A stretch of DNA of 64,000 nt from Stutzerimonas stutzeri (GTDB lineage Bacteria > Pseudomonadota > Gammaproteobacteria > Pseudomonadales > Pseudomonadaceae). Each line of letters begins with the position of its first letter. Position 1 is the stretch's first letter. Under the pieces are notes generated by a model. The model saw only the letters and a list, made by a program, of their open reading frames with translations, was not told where the DNA came from and made no database searches. The stretch spans positions 930,001 to 994,000 of the forward strand of contig NC_015740.1 in NCBI RefSeq assembly GCF_000219605.1, written 5' to 3'. Shown piece by piece: positions 1 through 9,439 of this stretch. The position numbers and the translations under genes are program-made.

Positions 1-372
1 TTCGCCTGGACGCTGGCTTACAACACCGGTGCGGCGTTCAGCTTCCTCGCCGATCACGGTGGCTGGCAGCGCTGGCTGTTTGCCGTGATCGCGATTGGCG
101 TAAGCGCTGTGCTGGTGGTCTGGCTTAAGCGTCTAAAACCGAACGAAACCTGGCTGGCCGTCGCGCTGGCGCTGGTTCTGGGCGGTGCGATTGGCAATCT
201 CTACGACCGCGTGGTGCTGGGCCATGTGGTCGATTTCATCCTGGTGCATTGGCAGAATCGCTGGTATTTCCCTGCATTCAATATCGCCGATAGCGCCATC
301 ACCGTCGGCGCCGTGATGCTGGCGCTGGATATGTTCAAGGGCAACAAGACCGGAGAAGCCGCACATGACTGA
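1..372 (+). CDS. lspA: Lipoprotein signal peptidase II, 5' truncated by window edge
   Basis: Signal peptidase II is an inner membrane aspartyl protease that removes signal peptides from diacylglyceryl-modified prolipoproteins. The reading frame is open from base 1, so only the C-terminal 123 residues are present; the N-terminal membrane segment is outside the window. Visible family landmarks are NTGAAFSFL near the start, GNLYDRVV followed by VVDFI (first catalytic Asp region), and FNIADSAITVG (second catalytic Asp). Hydrophobic segments lie on both sides. The stop overlaps the fkpB start by 8 bases (ATGACTGA), so the two are translationally coupled, and lspA-fkpB-ispH is the usual order in pseudomonads. 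The family assignment is secure. Confidence 0.97.
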   Translation, partial: FAWTLAYNTGAAFSFLADHGGWQRWLFAVIAIGVSAVLVVWLKRLKPNETWLAVALALVLGGAIGNLYDRVVLGHVVDFILVHWQNRWYFPAFNIADSAITVGAVMLALDMFKGNKTGEAAHD

Positions 373-802
373 ACAGCGCATTGGGCCGGACAAGGAAGTC
401 ACCCTGCATTTCGCGCTCGGCCTGGAGACGGGTGAGCTGGTCGACAGCACGTTCGACAAGAAGCCTGCCACCTTCAAGGTGGGCGATGGCAACCTGCTGC
501 CAGGCTTCGAGCAGCAACTCTACGGACTCAAGGCAGGTGACAAGCGCACCCTGCAGATTGCGCCGGAGCAGGGCTTCGGTCAGGTCAACCAGCAGAATGT
601 GCAGGTCATGCCACGCAGTCAGTTCGCCGGGATGGAGCTCTCCGAAGGCTTGATGGTGAGCTTTCAGGACGCGGCCCGCACTGAGCTGCCAGGGGTGGTG
701 AAGGCCTTCGATGACAATCAGGTCACTGTCGACTTCAACCATCCTCTGGCTGGCAAGACCCTGACGTTCGAAGTCGAAATCATCGACGTCAAACCGGTGT
801 AA
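365..802 (+). CDS. fkpB: FKBP-type peptidyl-prolyl cis-trans isomerase, SlpA/FkpB family
   Basis: A 145-residue cytoplasmic prolyl isomerase and chaperone of the SlpA class. The N-terminal half holds the FKBP core ([20 protein letters not shown], then [17 protein letters not shown]), interrupted by the insert-in-flap domain typical of SlpA/SlyD proteins (residues about 70-120), with the closing FKBP strand [15 protein letters not shown]. It lacks the His-rich tail of SlyD. The start ATG lies inside the lspA stop region. It sits between lspA and ispH as in other Pseudomonas, implying cotranscription; the link to lipoprotein maturation is only positional. Confidence 0.95.
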   Translation: MTEQRIGPDKEVTLHFALGLETGELVDSTFDKKPATFKVGDGNLLPGFEQQLYGLKAGDKRTLQIAPEQGFGQVNQQNVQVMPRSQFAGMELSEGLMVSFQDAARTELPGVVKAFDDNQVTVDFNHPLAGKTLTFEVEIIDVKPV

Positions 803-920
803 CCGGCTCGCAGTCGGCGGAGGCGTTCGCGTCCGCTGGCTGACGAAGGGCACCCGAGAAAGCCCGCACGTATCGCGTTACACTCCCCCGTCATCAAGCC
901 TTCGCGTGCCGAGACCCATC

Positions 921-1865
921 ATGCAAATCAAACTCGCCAACCCTCGCGGCTTCTGCGCGGGTGTAGATCGCGCCATCGAAATCGTCAACCGCGCCTTGGA
1001 AGTCTTCGGTCCTCCGATCTATGTGCGACATGAGGTCGTGCACAACAAGTTCGTCGTGGAAGACCTGCGTGCCCGCGGTGCGGTCTTCGTCGAGGAGCTG
1101 GATCAGGTGCCGGACAACGTCATCGTCATCTTCAGCGCCCATGGCGTTTCACAGGCCGTTCGACAGGAAGCCGAGAAACGCGGCCTGAAGGTGTTCGACG
1201 CCACCTGTCCACTGGTGACCAAGGTGCATCTGGAAGTGGCCAAGTACAGTCGTGAAGGGCGCGAGTGCATCCTCATCGGCCACCAGGGCCACCCTGAAGT
1301 CGAAGGCACCATGGGGCAGTACGACTCGCGGAATGGCGGTGCGATCTATCTGGTCGAGGATGAAGAGGATGTCGCTCAGCTGCAGGTGCGCAACCCCGAG
1401 ACCCTGGCATTCGTCACCCAGACCACGTTGTCCATGGATGACACCAGTCGCGTCATCGACGCGCTGCGCAGCAAGTACCCGAGCATCGGCGGTCCACGCA
1501 AGGACGACATCTGCTACGCCACGCAGAATCGCCAGGATGCGGTAAAGCAATTGGCCGATGAATGCGACGTGGTACTGGTGGTCGGCAGCCCCAACAGCTC
1601 AAACTCAAACCGTCTGCGTGAGCTGGCAGAGCGCATGAACACCCCGGCCTATCTGATCGACGGCGCCGAGGACCTCAAGCGAGAATGGTTCGAGAGCGTC
1701 GAGCGTATCGGCATCACCGCCGGCGCATCGGCGCCAGAGGTGCTGGTGCGTGGGGTAATGGAGCGGCTGAAAGAGTGGGGTGCCAGCGACATGGCCGAGC
1801 TGGAAGGGCGGCCGGAGAACGTGACGTTCTCCATGCCGAAGGAACTGCGGGTTAAGGCACTGTGA
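921..1865 (+). CDS. ispH: 4-hydroxy-3-methylbut-2-enyl diphosphate reductase
   Basis: IspH (LytB) catalyses the last step of the MEP isoprenoid pathway, reducing HMBPP to IPP and DMAPP with a [4Fe-4S] cluster. The 314-residue length fits the family. The three cluster cysteines are visible: Cys12 in [12 protein letters not shown], one in [12 protein letters not shown], and one in [11 protein letters not shown]. The substrate-binding SSNSNRL segment and the AGASAPE motif are also present. I chose ATG 921 because the family begins directly at [10 protein letters not shown]; the upstream in-frame GTG at 906 would add five unconserved residues. A strong terminator follows the stop. Confidence 0.97.
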   Translation: MQIKLANPRGFCAGVDRAIEIVNRALEVFGPPIYVRHEVVHNKFVVEDLRARGAVFVEELDQVPDNVIVIFSAHGVSQAVRQEAEKRGLKVFDATCPLVTKVHLEVAKYSREGRECILIGHQGHPEVEGTMGQYDSRNGGAIYLVEDEEDVAQLQVRNPETLAFVTQTTLSMDDTSRVIDALRSKYPSIGGPRKDDICYATQNRQDAVKQLADECDVVLVVGSPNSSNSNRLRELAERMNTPAYLIDGAEDLKREWFESVERIGITAGASAPEVLVRGVMERLKEWGASDMAELEGRPENVTFSMPKELRVKAL

Positions 1866-1877
1866 TGCTTTCTCGTC

Positions 1878-1909
1878 AAAAAAGGGGTCTTTAGAGACCC
1901 CTTTTTTAT
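1878..1909. terminator. Bidirectional rho-independent terminator between ispH and pilE
   Basis: AAAAAAGGGGTCTTTAGAGACCCCTTTTTT: an 8-bp GC-rich stem (GGGGTCTT/AGAGACCCC region) flanked by an A-run and a T-run, so it can act on both strands. It separates the plus-strand lspA-fkpB-ispH unit from the convergent pilus cluster. Confidence 0.93.
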
Positions 1910-1931
1910 TGTCTAGCGGAGCGCCTTCAGT

Positions 1932-2345
1932 TCAACGCCAGCAATCCGCTGCGCTCTTGCTGCCAGTGTTACCTTTGATGCCAAGGGCATTCAAAGTCAG
2001 GTTGCCGCATTTAGCGTCGCCGAAATCCTGTTCTGCTGTCAGCGTATACCCGCCGTCGCCATTGGTAGAGCCTACGGAAAGCGTGTACTTGCCTGTTTCC
2101 GAAGTGTTGCCGTTCTTCAGACCCAGCTTGGCGATATTCGCGTCGGCGGTTACGTAGGCGTTGTTCTGGCCGAAATAGCGCTCCTGTCGAGCGGCTGCAT
2201 CGTTCAGCAGCGCCTGGCCTTCGGTACGGTTACCGCGTTTAACGTACTCGTCATAACTGGGATAGGCGATCGCCGCCAGGATCCCGATGATTGCGACGAC
2301 AATCATGACCTCGATCAGGGTGAAACCGCTCTGAGCGCGCTTCAT
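1932..2345 (-). CDS. pilE: Minor type IV pilin PilE
   Basis: A 137-residue type IV pilin-like protein needed for pilus assembly. The class III leader is very short (MKRAQSG), prepilin peptidase should cut after the Gly, and the mature protein starts [20 protein letters not shown] with the conserved Glu at +5. The C-terminal part has two cysteines (KCGNLTLN and ADCWR) that can form the D-region disulfide. ATG 2345 was chosen because longer forms put the leader deep inside the protein. It is the last gene of the seven-gene cluster, 34 bases after pilY1. A separate pilY2, present here in P. aeruginosa, is absent. Confidence 0.93.
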   Translation of the reverse strand: MKRAQSGFTLIEVMIVVAIIGILAAIAYPSYDEYVKRGNRTEGQALLNDAAARQERYFGQNNAYVTADANIAKLGLKNGNTSETGKYTLSVGSTNGDGGYTLTAEQDFGDAKCGNLTLNALGIKGNTGSKSAADCWR

Positions 2346-2379
2346 GTACTGCTCCATTAATACTGAGTTCATCCGGCTG

Positions 2380-5300
2380 CTACTCCTGCTCGACCCGGCG
2401 CCAGCTCTGGCGGCCCAGGCTGGCCGGATCTGGGTAGACGTTAACGCATTCCTGGCCTGTGCAATACTGGTAGGTCCCATCGGAATCCTGCGATAGCGTG
2501 CCGCCCCCTTCACCGTCCTGGCGGATGGCTGAGACGTTGGTTGTGCCTATGTCCGTTGTCGGGCGGTAGTCGAAGGCGTTGTGGGACGTTCTGCCGCCTG
2601 TGAAGGGGTTGATGGCATAGGTCCAGTTGTTCGCGCCGTCACCACATGGATCATCGTTAGGGATCAGCGTCTGGAAGAAGATCGTGCGGCCCAGCTGCGA
2701 CATGTTTTCCACCACCATCTCCCCCTGGCTCTTGCGCAGGTTCAGAAACCAGCCGTTTTGTGCCGCTTGGGTGTCACTGCCCTGCCAGCTGACGTTGTTA
2801 TTGCTCAGTACGAGACCTTGGCGCGTGGTGCCGTTGGCCTCGACGGTGGTTTGGGTTGTGATCGTCTGTTCCTGCAAGCTACTGCGAGCGATATTCGGGT
2901 CACTTGCTTCCTCGCCCAGCGTCTGTTTGTCCCAGATGCCATATACCGTTTGGGCGAAACTCTTGTCGCCTTCCTTGTCGCCGGTTTCGAAGAACTTGCC
3001 GGTACCGAATACGACCAGATAGCCGAAGCCAGTAGGGTGGAGCACTAGGCTTGGTGCTGATGTAATGGGCTGACGACCTTTGGTCCCGGTGTTTGCCACG
3101 GCGCTGAACAGCGGTTGGCCACCAAAGGCCACCTCGAAGTCATCAATGGCGTTTTCACTGTCATCTTCGGTGGTGAAGGGCGCCGTATCACTACGACCGT
3201 TACGCAGCAGGTCGAAACGCCAGAGATTGCCTTGCAGATCTCCTGCATAGGCGTAATCAGCTACGCCGTCGGCGTTGTAATCGGCAAGCTTCGGCGTCGA
3301 AAGGCCGTTGGCAATGCCGTTTACGCCTTCAACCTCAAGGCTTTTGAGGAGGGTGCCTTCCATTGCATCGACGATGAACAGAGCCGCCTTGCCGTTGGTG
3401 TTGTTGGCGCTTTCGTAGCCGTTACCAAATACGACGGCCCAGGTTCCGGTGTGCAGGCGCGCAATCGTAGGCTGGGAGAAGCTATAGCCCATCTTCACAG
3501 CTGCGTCAGCCGGCAGGCTGCTGTCATCGAATTCCCATAGCAGCTCTTCGCTTCCGGGGGACGTGATATCCAGTGCGAAAATGGATTTGCCGCCTGCCTT
3601 CAAGGTACCGACCAGGATGGTGCGCCACTCGGTGCCGTTATAGACATCGGCTACGACTGGGCTGCCGTCGACATAGAACTCATGGCTGTAATTGTTTCCG
3701 GTCAGTTTGTTCAACTTGTGGAAAACCGCGCTGGGGACGAAGGCGAACTCTTCGACGCCGGTCAGTGCATTGAAGCCATGCAGCATGCCGTCATTCCCGC
3801 CCACGTAAACGCGCGGCGTGCGGTTGGCGATGCTGGTCGCGAAGGTCGAGTAAGCAGTGTTCCCTTCCAGCCGGTTGCTGTAGTTGACGAGGTAACGTGG
3901 CCCTGTGACCACGGCTGGGCTTGATGAATAGAAATCTCCCAATACACCACTGCGGTGGCGGAATGGTGAGCCCTCATCACTGCGCTTGCCGCGCAGATAC
4001 TCCAGTCGGCGTTGGCCAAGTGTGTCGGGCAGGTTGCTATTTTCCGGGTCGCGGCTGAGCAGGTTAGCTAACGTGCCGTCGGTATTCGCAGCGCCGGCGT
4101 TTTCCCAGCTGAAGTTCACCAGGCCGCTGTTCGTATTGCCAGCCATCTTGATGTTGCGGCTTTGCCACCCAGGCACCTGATTCTTGGCACTCCATATCTC
4201 GGAAGTCTCGAATGCGTTGTTTTGAGCGCTCCACGTTTTTTCGAAACGCTTGACGTCGCCCGACCAGTTGTCGTCGCTGGCATAGGACGTCTGATAGGAG
4301 ACTGTCTTTACCGTACCGTTGTTGTTCTCGTCGGTGCTGACTTGACCAGAGTTGATTGCGGGCCTCGCCGCAGTGGATTTGCGATCAGCGATGCGGGACA
4401 GGATGTCATCAAATGCCTTAACCATCGCCTCCGGTCTGTCGACGCTGAAGAACTCGCCGCGAGAGTTGATGGCAGCGTGCCAGAGGTCGTAGACGTTGTT
4501 AGCGCTGCCGCTGGAGGCAGCTGGCCAGTTGGCTGTGCCTGCGAGTAGGTTGGAATAGCCTTGACCTGCGAATGTGCTGCCAGCCCAGGGAATGCTGGCA
4601 TTGTTCAAGGACTCGGTCAGCCCCAGACCCATGACGAAGTTCGTCATATGCTGCCAGGTCGCTGGGTCATTACGCGGATCCCAGTAATCTGTGGTGTTGT
4701 CCCCGCTTTTGAAAGGCATATAAGCGGGCAGATCATTGTCGAGATTTGGATTGAGGTCTGTAGCCCAGTAGTGCATCGCAAGGTCAGCCAGGGTTTCGTT
4801 CGTGCTGTCGTAGTAGGGCTTGCGTTGGCTGTAGGCTCGTCCGTCGGGCAATGTAAAGTTCGCCGCGTCATGACGGAAATTACTTGGCATCGTGGTCGTG
4901 GCGTTCCACTGTCCGTCGGTCATGAGGATGTGGTAACTGGCCCGGCAGGCATATGTGTTTTGCGGAGTGTTGCCCGTGCCGTTAGGGTTCTTCTGCCACG
5001 GCGTGCTTGTGGTATAGAACTCACCAGCTCTTTTGAGAGCAGCTGGCAAGGGCGTGCTTTGGTCAAAGGCAATAGTTCGTAGCCACGCGTAGAGTTGCCC
5101 TTTATGAGTTGGGGAATATTCTTTGAAAGCGTTGTTTTTACATTGGCTATTGGGGTCGGTACTGCTGAACGTCGTGCAGTTACCTAGGCTCTGCCAGCTT
5201 AGGCGCACCGAGGGCGACAAGTCATAGAACGCCAGTGCAGCCGCAGTCACTGTGGAAAGAGCGCGGTTACGGTAAAAGGAGTACCAGTTAGCGAAATTCT

Positions 5301-6105
5301 GACGTTCGTCCGTGCTGATGAAATTTAGACGATAGCAACTGTCATTGACAGTGGTGCATGTCGGGGAGATAGAAGCGTCATATTTGTAATAGTAAGGGGG
5401 GACGCTGACTTGGGTTAAGCTAGCTGTGAAGCTATTGTTAGAGCCGGTGCAGGCCGCAGTTACAGTCACGCCTGCCATCGTTGCGGTCGCTGTACAGCTG
5501 TTTTTGCCAGTTCGGGTGATAGCGAAGGTGATGTCGCCCACGGTAACCGGGGTGGTATCGTTAGTTGTGCGGCTAGCGCTAGCGCTGAAGTCTGCTGCGG
5601 GATTTTGCGCTAAGCGGAATAAGGTTCCAGTGCTTCCGCCGTACTTTGTGAAGTCCGCGTACGTATAGCTCGAAGGTGCATTGGTGATCGGTACGTCCCA
5701 AGATACGCGGTAGTTGGCCTTGCTAAGGTCGACTGAGCCAACGGTGGTATTAAAACCGTTATGCCAAGCAGCAGTGAAACTCGTTGATAGCTGTTGCTCG
5801 ACGCCCGCCGTTGTGAAAACGATGGGTGCTTTATAAATCACATTAGGGTTGTAGTAAATCGGGTTGTAATCGCTCGATTTGGCCCTGCGCGTTGTATGAG
5901 TAGCTCCCATGCTATCAGGCGCGAAAGCCCAGCGCATACTGCCCGAGTCGTCCAGTGTCAGCAACATGTTTGGCGGGACGCCAACAGTAAGACTTAATGG
6001 GCTCTGTGATACAGCAGCAAAGCTGTTGACTGCGCTCAGCAGTGCCACGCCGAACAACGCAGACGACAGCGTCTTGGCATGAGAATAGGTTCGAAAACGA
6101 AACAT
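2380..6105 (-). CDS. pilY1: Type IV pilus tip adhesin / assembly factor PilY1
   Basis: A 1241-residue exported protein of the PilY1/PilC family, which caps the minor-pilin tip complex and acts in adhesion, surface sensing and pilus extension. A signal peptide covers residues 1 to about 30. Soon after comes [11 protein letters not shown], a DxSxS MIDAS motif of a von Willebrand A-like domain. The C-terminal half is the conserved beta-propeller, with [32 protein letters not shown] and a calcium-binding loop [18 protein letters not shown] 6105 gives a normal signal peptide. The 5' part (about 5,000-6,100) looks clearly more AT-rich than the 3' part, suggesting mosaic evolution of the N-terminal domain. 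Confidence 0.95.
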   Translation of the reverse strand: MFRFRTYSHAKTLSSALFGVALLSAVNSFAAVSQSPLSLTVGVPPNMLLTLDDSGSMRWAFAPDSMGATHTTRRAKSSDYNPIYYNPNVIYKAPIVFTTAGVEQQLSTSFTAAWHNGFNTTVGSVDLSKANYRVSWDVPITNAPSSYTYADFTKYGGSTGTLFRLAQNPAADFSASASRTTNDTTPVTVGDITFAITRTGKNSCTATATMAGVTVTAACTGSNNSFTASLTQVSVPPYYYKYDASISPTCTTVNDSCYRLNFISTDERQNFANWYSFYRNRALSTVTAAALAFYDLSPSVRLSWQSLGNCTTFSSTDPNSQCKNNAFKEYSPTHKGQLYAWLRTIAFDQSTPLPAALKRAGEFYTTSTPWQKNPNGTGNTPQNTYACRASYHILMTDGQWNATTTMPSNFRHDAANFTLPDGRAYSQRKPYYDSTNETLADLAMHYWATDLNPNLDNDLPAYMPFKSGDNTTDYWDPRNDPATWQHMTNFVMGLGLTESLNNASIPWAGSTFAGQGYSNLLAGTANWPAASSGSANNVYDLWHAAINSRGEFFSVDRPEAMVKAFDDILSRIADRKSTAARPAINSGQVSTDENNNGTVKTVSYQTSYASDDNWSGDVKRFEKTWSAQNNAFETSEIWSAKNQVPGWQSRNIKMAGNTNSGLVNFSWENAGAANTDGTLANLLSRDPENSNLPDTLGQRRLEYLRGKRSDEGSPFRHRSGVLGDFYSSSPAVVTGPRYLVNYSNRLEGNTAYSTFATSIANRTPRVYVGGNDGMLHGFNALTGVEEFAFVPSAVFHKLNKLTGNNYSHEFYVDGSPVVADVYNGTEWRTILVGTLKAGGKSIFALDITSPGSEELLWEFDDSSLPADAAVKMGYSFSQPTIARLHTGTWAVVFGNGYESANNTNGKAALFIVDAMEGTLLKSLEVEGVNGIANGLSTPKLADYNADGVADYAYAGDLQGNLWRFDLLRNGRSDTAPFTTEDDSENAIDDFEVAFGGQPLFSAVANTGTKGRQPITSAPSLVLHPTGFGYLVVFGTGKFFETGDKEGDKSFAQTVYGIWDKQTLGEEASDPNIARSSLQEQTITTQTTVEANGTTRQGLVLSNNNVSWQGSDTQAAQNGWFLNLRKSQGEMVVENMSQLGRTIFFQTLIPNDDPCGDGANNWTYAINPFTGGRTSHNAFDYRPTTDIGTTNVSAIRQDGEGGGTLSQDSDGTYQYCTGQECVNVYPDPASLGRQSWRRVEQE

Positions 6106-6116
6106 GATGTCGGCTC

Positions 6117-6722
6117 TCAATTGTTAAGGCCAAGGTAGATGTTGGCGTGCGTCGACTGCAGATAAAGAGCATCGCCAGTCTTGCCATTGTTGAGGTAGAA
6201 GTAGGTGCCGTTCCCTTCGCCACGGCCGCCATACTCCGCGTTCAGGGCTGCGTTGCCGGTCTCGTCCGCCAGAATGCTGTTGTAGGACGCATCTGCTTCA
6301 GTTTCTGCGGCGGGGTCTGTGCCACGGTAAGGCATCCAGACTTTCGACGTGATCGACAGGTCGTCCGCGCTGATGAGTTGCGGCTGGTCTACGAAGGCCA
6401 GGCGGCGATCGGGTTCTACTTCAAGCAGACATGGCTTATTGATGCCGTTGAGCTTTATCGTGTTCGAGGTCTCGCAGTTAGCCGCGTTAGCTTCAAGCTT
6501 GTCGGCCAAGTTGCCAGGACCGTAAAAACGAAACTCAGCTTCCCGCAATGCCGCGTCCGCAATGTTCTGCGTTTTCATGTCTTGGGCGCGGTTTGCCGTT
6601 ATACGTGATTCAAGCGTCACGCCACGCATGCTGCTGACCGCAAGCACCGTTAGGACCAGGAGCATGACGAGTGATACGAGCAGCACCGCGCCGCCCTGAG
6701 ACTTGCGAGTGTTAAGGCTCAT
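6117..6722 (-). CDS. pilX: Minor type IV pilin PilX
   Basis: A 201-residue PilX-family minor pilin. The N-terminus (MSLNTRKSQGGAVLLVSLVM) has a basic leader ending in Gly-Gly followed by a hydrophobic alpha-1 helix that lacks the usual +5 Glu consensus, as is typical of PilX. The central AQDMKTQNIADAALREAE resembles the PilX/PilW N-terminal helix region. It overlaps pilW by 4 bases (ATGA) and is 11 bases upstream of pilY1, so it is cotranslated with both. It belongs to the priming complex for pilus assembly with PilV, PilW, FimU and PilE. Confidence 0.92.
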   Translation of the reverse strand: MSLNTRKSQGGAVLLVSLVMLLVLTVLAVSSMRGVTLESRITANRAQDMKTQNIADAALREAEFRFYGPGNLADKLEANAANCETSNTIKLNGINKPCLLEVEPDRRLAFVDQPQLISADDLSITSKVWMPYRGTDPAAETEADASYNSILADETGNAALNAEYGGRGEGNGTYFYLNNGKTGDALYLQSTHANIYLGLNN

Positions 6723-7570
6723 GGCATGAGGTTCCTTAGGGTCTGAGTTGCTCCTGCAACTTGATAGATACGTCCGCTGTCTGCGTCCTGCAGACGGGTT
6801 TGTTCATCCGCGGGTGCCTCGACGAGCCAATCGGCAAGCACCTTCGAATCGTCGCTGTCACGCTGTCTGGCACGGCTGGTGAGCAGCAGCGAATAGCGCA
6901 CGCTGCGAATGGCGCCGCTGGCCGGCGTCCAGTCGGCTTGCGAGATGAATGTCGTGACTTCCTTTTCCAGCATGTCTGCTTTGCCAACCCCAAAATCGAG
7001 CCGGAAATCGGCAATGCCGCGAAGCACCTCACCGTACTGTGGGCTGGGGGCGTTCAGGCTCTTGCAAAGCAGCGCGCCGCTCTGCAATTCCCCGTCGCTA
7101 CTTGGCTCATACTTGAAAGCCAGAACGGTGAGTTCACTCGCATCTGGTGGCGACGAAGGGAATGCCTCGTTGTATACGACCGGGCTGGCAACGCCCTGAC
7201 AGTCAAGTTCGTTGCTCACCTGTGGCTGGTATCGGATGCAGAAACCGATCCCTTCGTCGGGGTCGAGGCCAGTGGCTGCGTGGCCTGCGCTGAATGCCTG
7301 ACATCCGCCGGTAGCTCCACGGGCAGGAAATACGATATCTAGCAATGCCGAAGGCGAGCGACGATACCCGGCCTTGCCCAGATAGTCGTTGATTACAAGA
7401 GCGGCGAAACGGCTGTTTTCCACGTTTCCCGCCTGATTCTGCTGGTAAACGTAGTTGCGCTTGTTGTCGATATAAACCTGGGTGATCCCGAGGATGAGGA
7501 AGCTGCTGATAACCAACGCGATCAACAGCTCGACCATGGACAGGCCGACTTCATGTTTCATGTGTTTCAT
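6719..7570 (-). CDS. pilW: Minor type IV pilin PilW
   Basis: A 283-residue PilW minor pilin. The class III signal (MKHMKHEVGLSMVELLIALV) is unusual in having Leu-Ser-Met around the cleavage site after Gly9, and keeps the Glu of VELLIAL. The large globular domain has several cysteines. I chose ATG 7570 because it overlaps the pilV stop by 4 bases (ATGA), like the other junctions in this operon; the longer reading frame runs back into pilV. PilW-family proteins link PilY1 and PilX to the pilin fibre in the tip complex. Confidence 0.93.
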   Translation of the reverse strand: MKHMKHEVGLSMVELLIALVISSFLILGITQVYIDNKRNYVYQQNQAGNVENSRFAALVINDYLGKAGYRRSPSALLDIVFPARGATGGCQAFSAGHAATGLDPDEGIGFCIRYQPQVSNELDCQGVASPVVYNEAFPSSPPDASELTVLAFKYEPSSDGELQSGALLCKSLNAPSPQYGEVLRGIADFRLDFGVGKADMLEKEVTTFISQADWTPASGAIRSVRYSLLLTSRARQRDSDDSKVLADWLVEAPADEQTRLQDADSGRIYQVAGATQTLRNLMP

Positions 7571-8136
7571 GGTTCTACCCGAACGGTGTAGGTGCAGACG
7601 GTGTCGTCGGTATTGCTCGAGTCGAGACAGGCGCCTTCTCGAACTTGCCAGGCCATATGAATCTCGAGCATCGAGCCTTGGCCGTCGCAATTGCCCGGCG
7701 TGGAGCTTCGGCAGATGTAGGTATCGCTGTCGAACAGCTCGGCTCCGCCAGGTAGCGCTGCTTCCACCTTGTCCGCCCAGCAGTCACGCAACTCTTTTGC
7801 TGTCTGCGCTATTCGGGTCGGGCTAGCGACGCAGCTTTCACGATCAATGAAATCGCTTCCGGCCTCCTTGTAGAACATCGAGCTGCTTTTTAACCCGCTG
7901 TTCATGGGGAACTTTGGAGGGGAGGTGTTGAAAAGCTCTTTCGGGTGTGCCCGTATGATTTCGATAAGGTCTCCGGACAGAAGAATGGCCGTGTTGCGTT
8001 GTACGGAGTCCTGGGTGTATTGGATGCTGCGGCCTTGCAGCGCCACCATTCCAAGTACTCCGATGGTGGTCAGCAGTAGCGCTACGAGCACTTCGATCAG
8101 ACTGAAGCCTTTATTGGTTTTCATCGCTTTCCTCAT
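7567..8136 (-). CDS. pilV: Minor type IV pilin PilV
   Basis: A 189-residue PilV-type minor pilin. The leader MRKAMKTNKG is followed by FSLIEVLVALLLTTIGVLGMV with the conserved Glu at +5, then a C-terminal globular domain with at least six cysteines, including CVCTYTV-like spacing near the end. The start overlaps the fimU stop by 4 bases (ATGA at 8133-8136), which supports ATG 8136 over the internal ATG at 8124. It is part of the fimU-pilVWX-pilY1-pilE operon that primes pilus assembly. Confidence 0.93.
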   Translation of the reverse strand: MRKAMKTNKGFSLIEVLVALLLTTIGVLGMVALQGRSIQYTQDSVQRNTAILLSGDLIEIIRAHPKELFNTSPPKFPMNSGLKSSSMFYKEAGSDFIDRESCVASPTRIAQTAKELRDCWADKVEAALPGGAELFDSDTYICRSSTPGNCDGQGSMLEIHMAWQVREGACLDSSNTDDTVCTYTVRVEP

Positions 8137-8624
8137 GGGGTGCAGCTGTCCAAGGCGGCTCCATCTTTCTGGCCTCGTGGGTAAAGAACGAGACCGCCGC
8201 TGGGTTGTACTTCGAGCAAGTAGCCGGTGGTGGGGTCTGCTTCGCGGCAGATGGTGAACTTGGCGGCTGTCGCGGTCCCGTTGGGGCGATACACGAGCTT
8301 GTTGTCGCTCAGGGCCGAACTGAGTATTTCAGCGTGCTCCGGATTGTGTTCGAGAACTCGCTCGGCTTCGTTGCTGCCGCTTTTGCGGATTTCCCATGGC
8401 GCGTTGCTTTTGATCTGCACTTCATATGGTTGCCGATTGAGCGCAGCCTGGCCGCGAGCGAACTGCAGGAAAGTGACCAGCTCCTCCGCCTTGCTTTGCA
8501 CCTGGTTGCCGCGGATCAGCGCGTTGAAACTGGGAACGGCAATCGCGGCGAATATGCCAAGTAACACCAAGGTGATCATCAATTCGATCAGGGTGAATCC
8601 GTGCATGTCGGTTCGGCGTGACAT
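8133..8624 (-). CDS. fimU: Minor type IV pilin FimU (GspH-like)
   Basis: A 163-residue pseudopilin of the GspH/FimT fold. ATG 8624 gives the standard leader MSRRTDMHG followed by FTLIELMITLVLLGIFAAIAVPSF. The GspH-type domain follows, and the C-terminal Cys (DSCTP) can pair with that in FTICREAD. A 167-base gap with no gene separates it from fimT upstream, so it may have its own promoter, while downstream genes are overlapped. FimU connects the PilVWXY1 tip complex to the major pilin in characterised Pseudomonas systems. Confidence 0.92.
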   Translation of the reverse strand: MSRRTDMHGFTLIELMITLVLLGIFAAIAVPSFNALIRGNQVQSKAEELVTFLQFARGQAALNRQPYEVQIKSNAPWEIRKSGSNEAERVLEHNPEHAEILSSALSDNKLVYRPNGTATAAKFTICREADPTTGYLLEVQPSGGLVLYPRGQKDGAALDSCTP

Positions 8625-8791
8625 GGTGTGCTCCAAGAGAATCGTGAGCGAATAATGCAAATGCACCAGTGTGTCTGTCCTTCTGCGGAAGATGGTTGGC
8701 ACATATACGTGGATGGGCGGTCGGCCCTTCGATCTGCGTCAAATCAAGTTGTGACGGCGTCGATGTTCGTGTTCCTGCTCAAGCAATTCAG

Positions 8792-9286
8792 TCATCGACA
8801 CAGATTCGCGTTGCTGGCGTTTTCTGCGGGCGACCCGGCTCGTACCCGACCTTGTCGATTGAGAATGAGCTGCCAGGCAATTTGCTGTTTGTAGCATTGG
8901 AAGAAGCGTCCATTGCTTGTGGGGCTGGTGCCGTTGTCACGGAAGCGCACGGAAGGGCTGAACCCCCTCCAGCGCAGCGTATGGGCCGGAAGCTGGGTGT
9001 GCTTCAGTATCTGGCCGCTCGGTGCACGAATGAGCCAACCATCCGTCCAGCTGGATGAGCAGCTCTTTCCGTTTCCGCTCCCGCATATCTCGATGGTCCG
9101 GCGCTGCAGAATCGCTTGCGTGCGGGCGGTGTACAGCGCGTTCTCGATCTCGTCTTTCAGTGCCTCCTGTCGATTCCGTTCAATCACCTCTCCAAATGCC
9201 GCGACGGCGATCGCGACAGCGATGCCCAGTATTGTCAGCGTGACGATCAGTTCGATAAGCGTGAAGCCTTGATTTCGGTTCGACAT
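8792..9286 (-). CDS. fimT: Pseudopilin FimT, probable DNA-uptake minor pilin
   Basis: A 164-residue GspH/FimT-family pseudopilin. The leader MSNRNQG precedes FTLIELIVTLTILGIAVAIA; ATG 9286 gives the normal 7-residue leader. Two cysteine pairs are plausible (ICGSGNGKSC; FFQCYKQ with NLCR). The C-terminal region contains GRVR at residues 146-149, matching the GRxR motif reported for FimT proteins that bind DNA during natural transformation. This fits a Stutzerimonas-like organism, many of which are naturally competent. FimT rather than FimU identity rests on this motif and on its position first in the cluster. DNA binding is inferred. Confidence 0.9.
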   Translation of the reverse strand: MSNRNQGFTLIELIVTLTILGIAVAIAVAAFGEVIERNRQEALKDEIENALYTARTQAILQRRTIEICGSGNGKSCSSSWTDGWLIRAPSGQILKHTQLPAHTLRWRGFSPSVRFRDNGTSPTSNGRFFQCYKQQIAWQLILNRQGRVRAGSPAENASNANLCR

Positions 9287-9331
9287 AGTGCGGTTCCTTT
9301 GCACGTATGATGTTCGGCCGTCCTGGCTGCT

Positions 9332-9362
9332 GTTCGCGCATGTCATGAAGAGATGCGCGAAC
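9332..9362. promoter_or_regulatory. 10-bp perfect inverted repeat in the fimT-thiO divergent gap
   Basis: GTTCGCGCAT, 11 bases, then ATGCGCGAAC. It lies 46 bases upstream of fimT and 78 bases upstream of thiO, so it could be an operator for either or a hairpin in the fimT leader RNA. No matching regulator is recognised. Confidence 0.45.
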
Positions 9363-9439
9363 GTTCTCTTTTAAAGCAGCGTGCCCGGCCGTCCAAGTCA
9401 GCTCGGGCGGAAATGTGAACCAGATTGTGGGAGAGGCTT

